Below are positions 63,491 to 64,000 of a DNA stretch of 64,000 bases, piece by piece. A program made the position numbers and the translations under genes. Position 1 is the first letter of the stretch, and the number at the start of each line of letters is the position of its first letter. This stretch comes from Bacteroidales bacterium (GTDB taxonomy: Bacteria; Bacteroidota; Bacteroidia; Bacteroidales; UBA932): NCBI GenBank assembly GCA_017959005.1, contig JAGDBO010000001.1, positions 124,001-188,000 on the forward strand, written 5' to 3'. The notes below the pieces were generated by a model. It made no database searches. It was not told the origin of the DNA and saw only the letters and a list, made by a program, of their open reading frames with translations.

Positions 63491-64000
63491 ATGGAAAATT
63501 TACTGGAAATAAAGAACTTACACGCCAAGATAGGTGAGAAGGAGATTCTTAAGGGAATAAACCTTACCATTAAACCCGGAGAGGTTCATGCAATAATGGG
63601 ACGCAATGGAAGCGGCAAAAGTACCCTCTCTGCAGTATTGGCGGGCAACCAAAATTACACCGTAACAGAGGGAAGCATAACCTATCTAGGTAAGGATCTT
63701 CTGAAGATGTCTCCGGAGGAGAGAAGTTGGGCGGGCATTTTCCTTGGCTTCCAGTATCCGGTTGAGATTCCGGGAGTTACAAACGTCAACTTTATGAAGA
63801 CAGCGGTTAACGAACACCGCAAACAGAATAATCTTCCACCACTCTCCGCAGCGGAATATCTGAAGATGATGAGAGAGAAGATGGCATACGTGGAGATGGA
63901 TCCTTCATTCTCATCCAGAGGCGTGAACGTTGGTTTTTCCGGAGGAGAAAAGAAGAGAAATGAGATATTCCAGATGGCAATGCTTTCACCTCGTCTGGCA
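63491..64000 (+). CDS. sufC: Fe-S cluster assembly ATPase SufC (3' end outside window)
   Basis: An ABC-type ATPase that drives SufBD rearrangement. The 170 residues visible from the ATG at 63491 include Walker A GRNGSGKST (about 38-46), the Q-loop FQYPVEIPGVTNVNFM, and the ABC signature FSGGEKKR near the window end. Walker B is not yet reached. It lies 6 bp after pnuC in the ThiL-like/sufB/pnuC operon. Confidence 0.95.
   Translation, partial: MENLLEIKNLHAKIGEKEILKGINLTIKPGEVHAIMGRNGSGKSTLSAVLAGNQNYTVTEGSITYLGKDLLKMSPEERSWAGIFLGFQYPVEIPGVTNVNFMKTAVNEHRKQNNLPPLSAAEYLKMMREKMAYVEMDPSFSSRGVNVGFSGGEKKRNEIFQMAMLSPRLA

Noticed and set aside
1-64000. CRISPR arrays, insertion sequences, prophage genes, rRNA and riboswitches
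   Set aside because: No direct-repeat/spacer pattern, transposase, integrase or phage structural gene was seen, and no conserved riboswitch core was found upstream of xpt, pnuC or the ThiL-like gene.

Overview
The window is a piece of a Bacteroidota chromosome, most likely order Bacteroidales. Evidence: promoters of the Bacteroidota type (TAnnTTTG at -7) occur in front of about twenty transcription units; SecD and SecF are one fused protein; the respiratory genes are menaquinone- and fumarate-type (menA, frdAB); and there are DUF4251, PD40/SPOR, Big2, BspA-like and fimbrillin-like lipoproteins. Genes are densely packed in short operons. I see no rRNA, CRISPR array, prophage or insertion sequence. 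Two tRNAs are present (Pro-TGG, Ser-GCT).

Layout, left to right. 1-10764: an outer-membrane protein cut by the window edge, coaX and mfd on the minus strand; an AT-rich divergent spacer with DnaA-box-like sites; ruvB plus an exported Ntn hydrolase; then a minus-strand operon of two DUF4251 proteins and a GH20 beta-hexosaminidase. 10890-21471: frdAB with no adjacent cytochrome b gene, a frameshifted small lipoprotein and a beta-barrel protein, a P1 peptidase, hflX, mdh-tonB, ybeY-mnmG. A good parS candidate lies just behind mnmG. 21769-29784: a minus operon (SDR, ruvA, menA, gcvH, ltaE) diverges from a plus operon (sufS, sufE, MIP18-family protein, folK, glyS). 29851-35406: tRNA-Pro, a membrane-spanning TPR/HTH regulator, xpt, a GH3 enzyme, tRNA-Ser and an acyl-CoA ligase. 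35409-39816: a minus operon of cell-envelope proteins. 39929-54279: secDF, rnr-gpmI-dnaE, a Big2/kelch lipoprotein, a second UbiA-family prenyltransferase and an exported nitroreductase.

The accessory part is 54292-60254. It holds an HTH-YhcG nuclease fusion, then a seven-helix-type membrane AraC regulator that diverges from a 44-residue Gly-rich peptide gene and a 968-residue Cys-rich repeat lipoprotein. The spacer between them carries six exact TTGAC motifs plus one TTAAC, at 9- or 11-bp steps. It looks like a dedicated operator and is the most distinctive regulatory structure in the window. 60289-64000 is a ThiL-like gene lacking nearly all catalytic aspartates, followed by sufB, a PnuC-family transporter and sufC (cut by the window edge).

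Many start codons lie only 6-11 nt after the -7 box, so leaderless or nearly leaderless mRNAs appear common here. All function calls are by reading motifs and family resemblance; no database search was run. Residue numbers are counted by hand and may be off by one or two.
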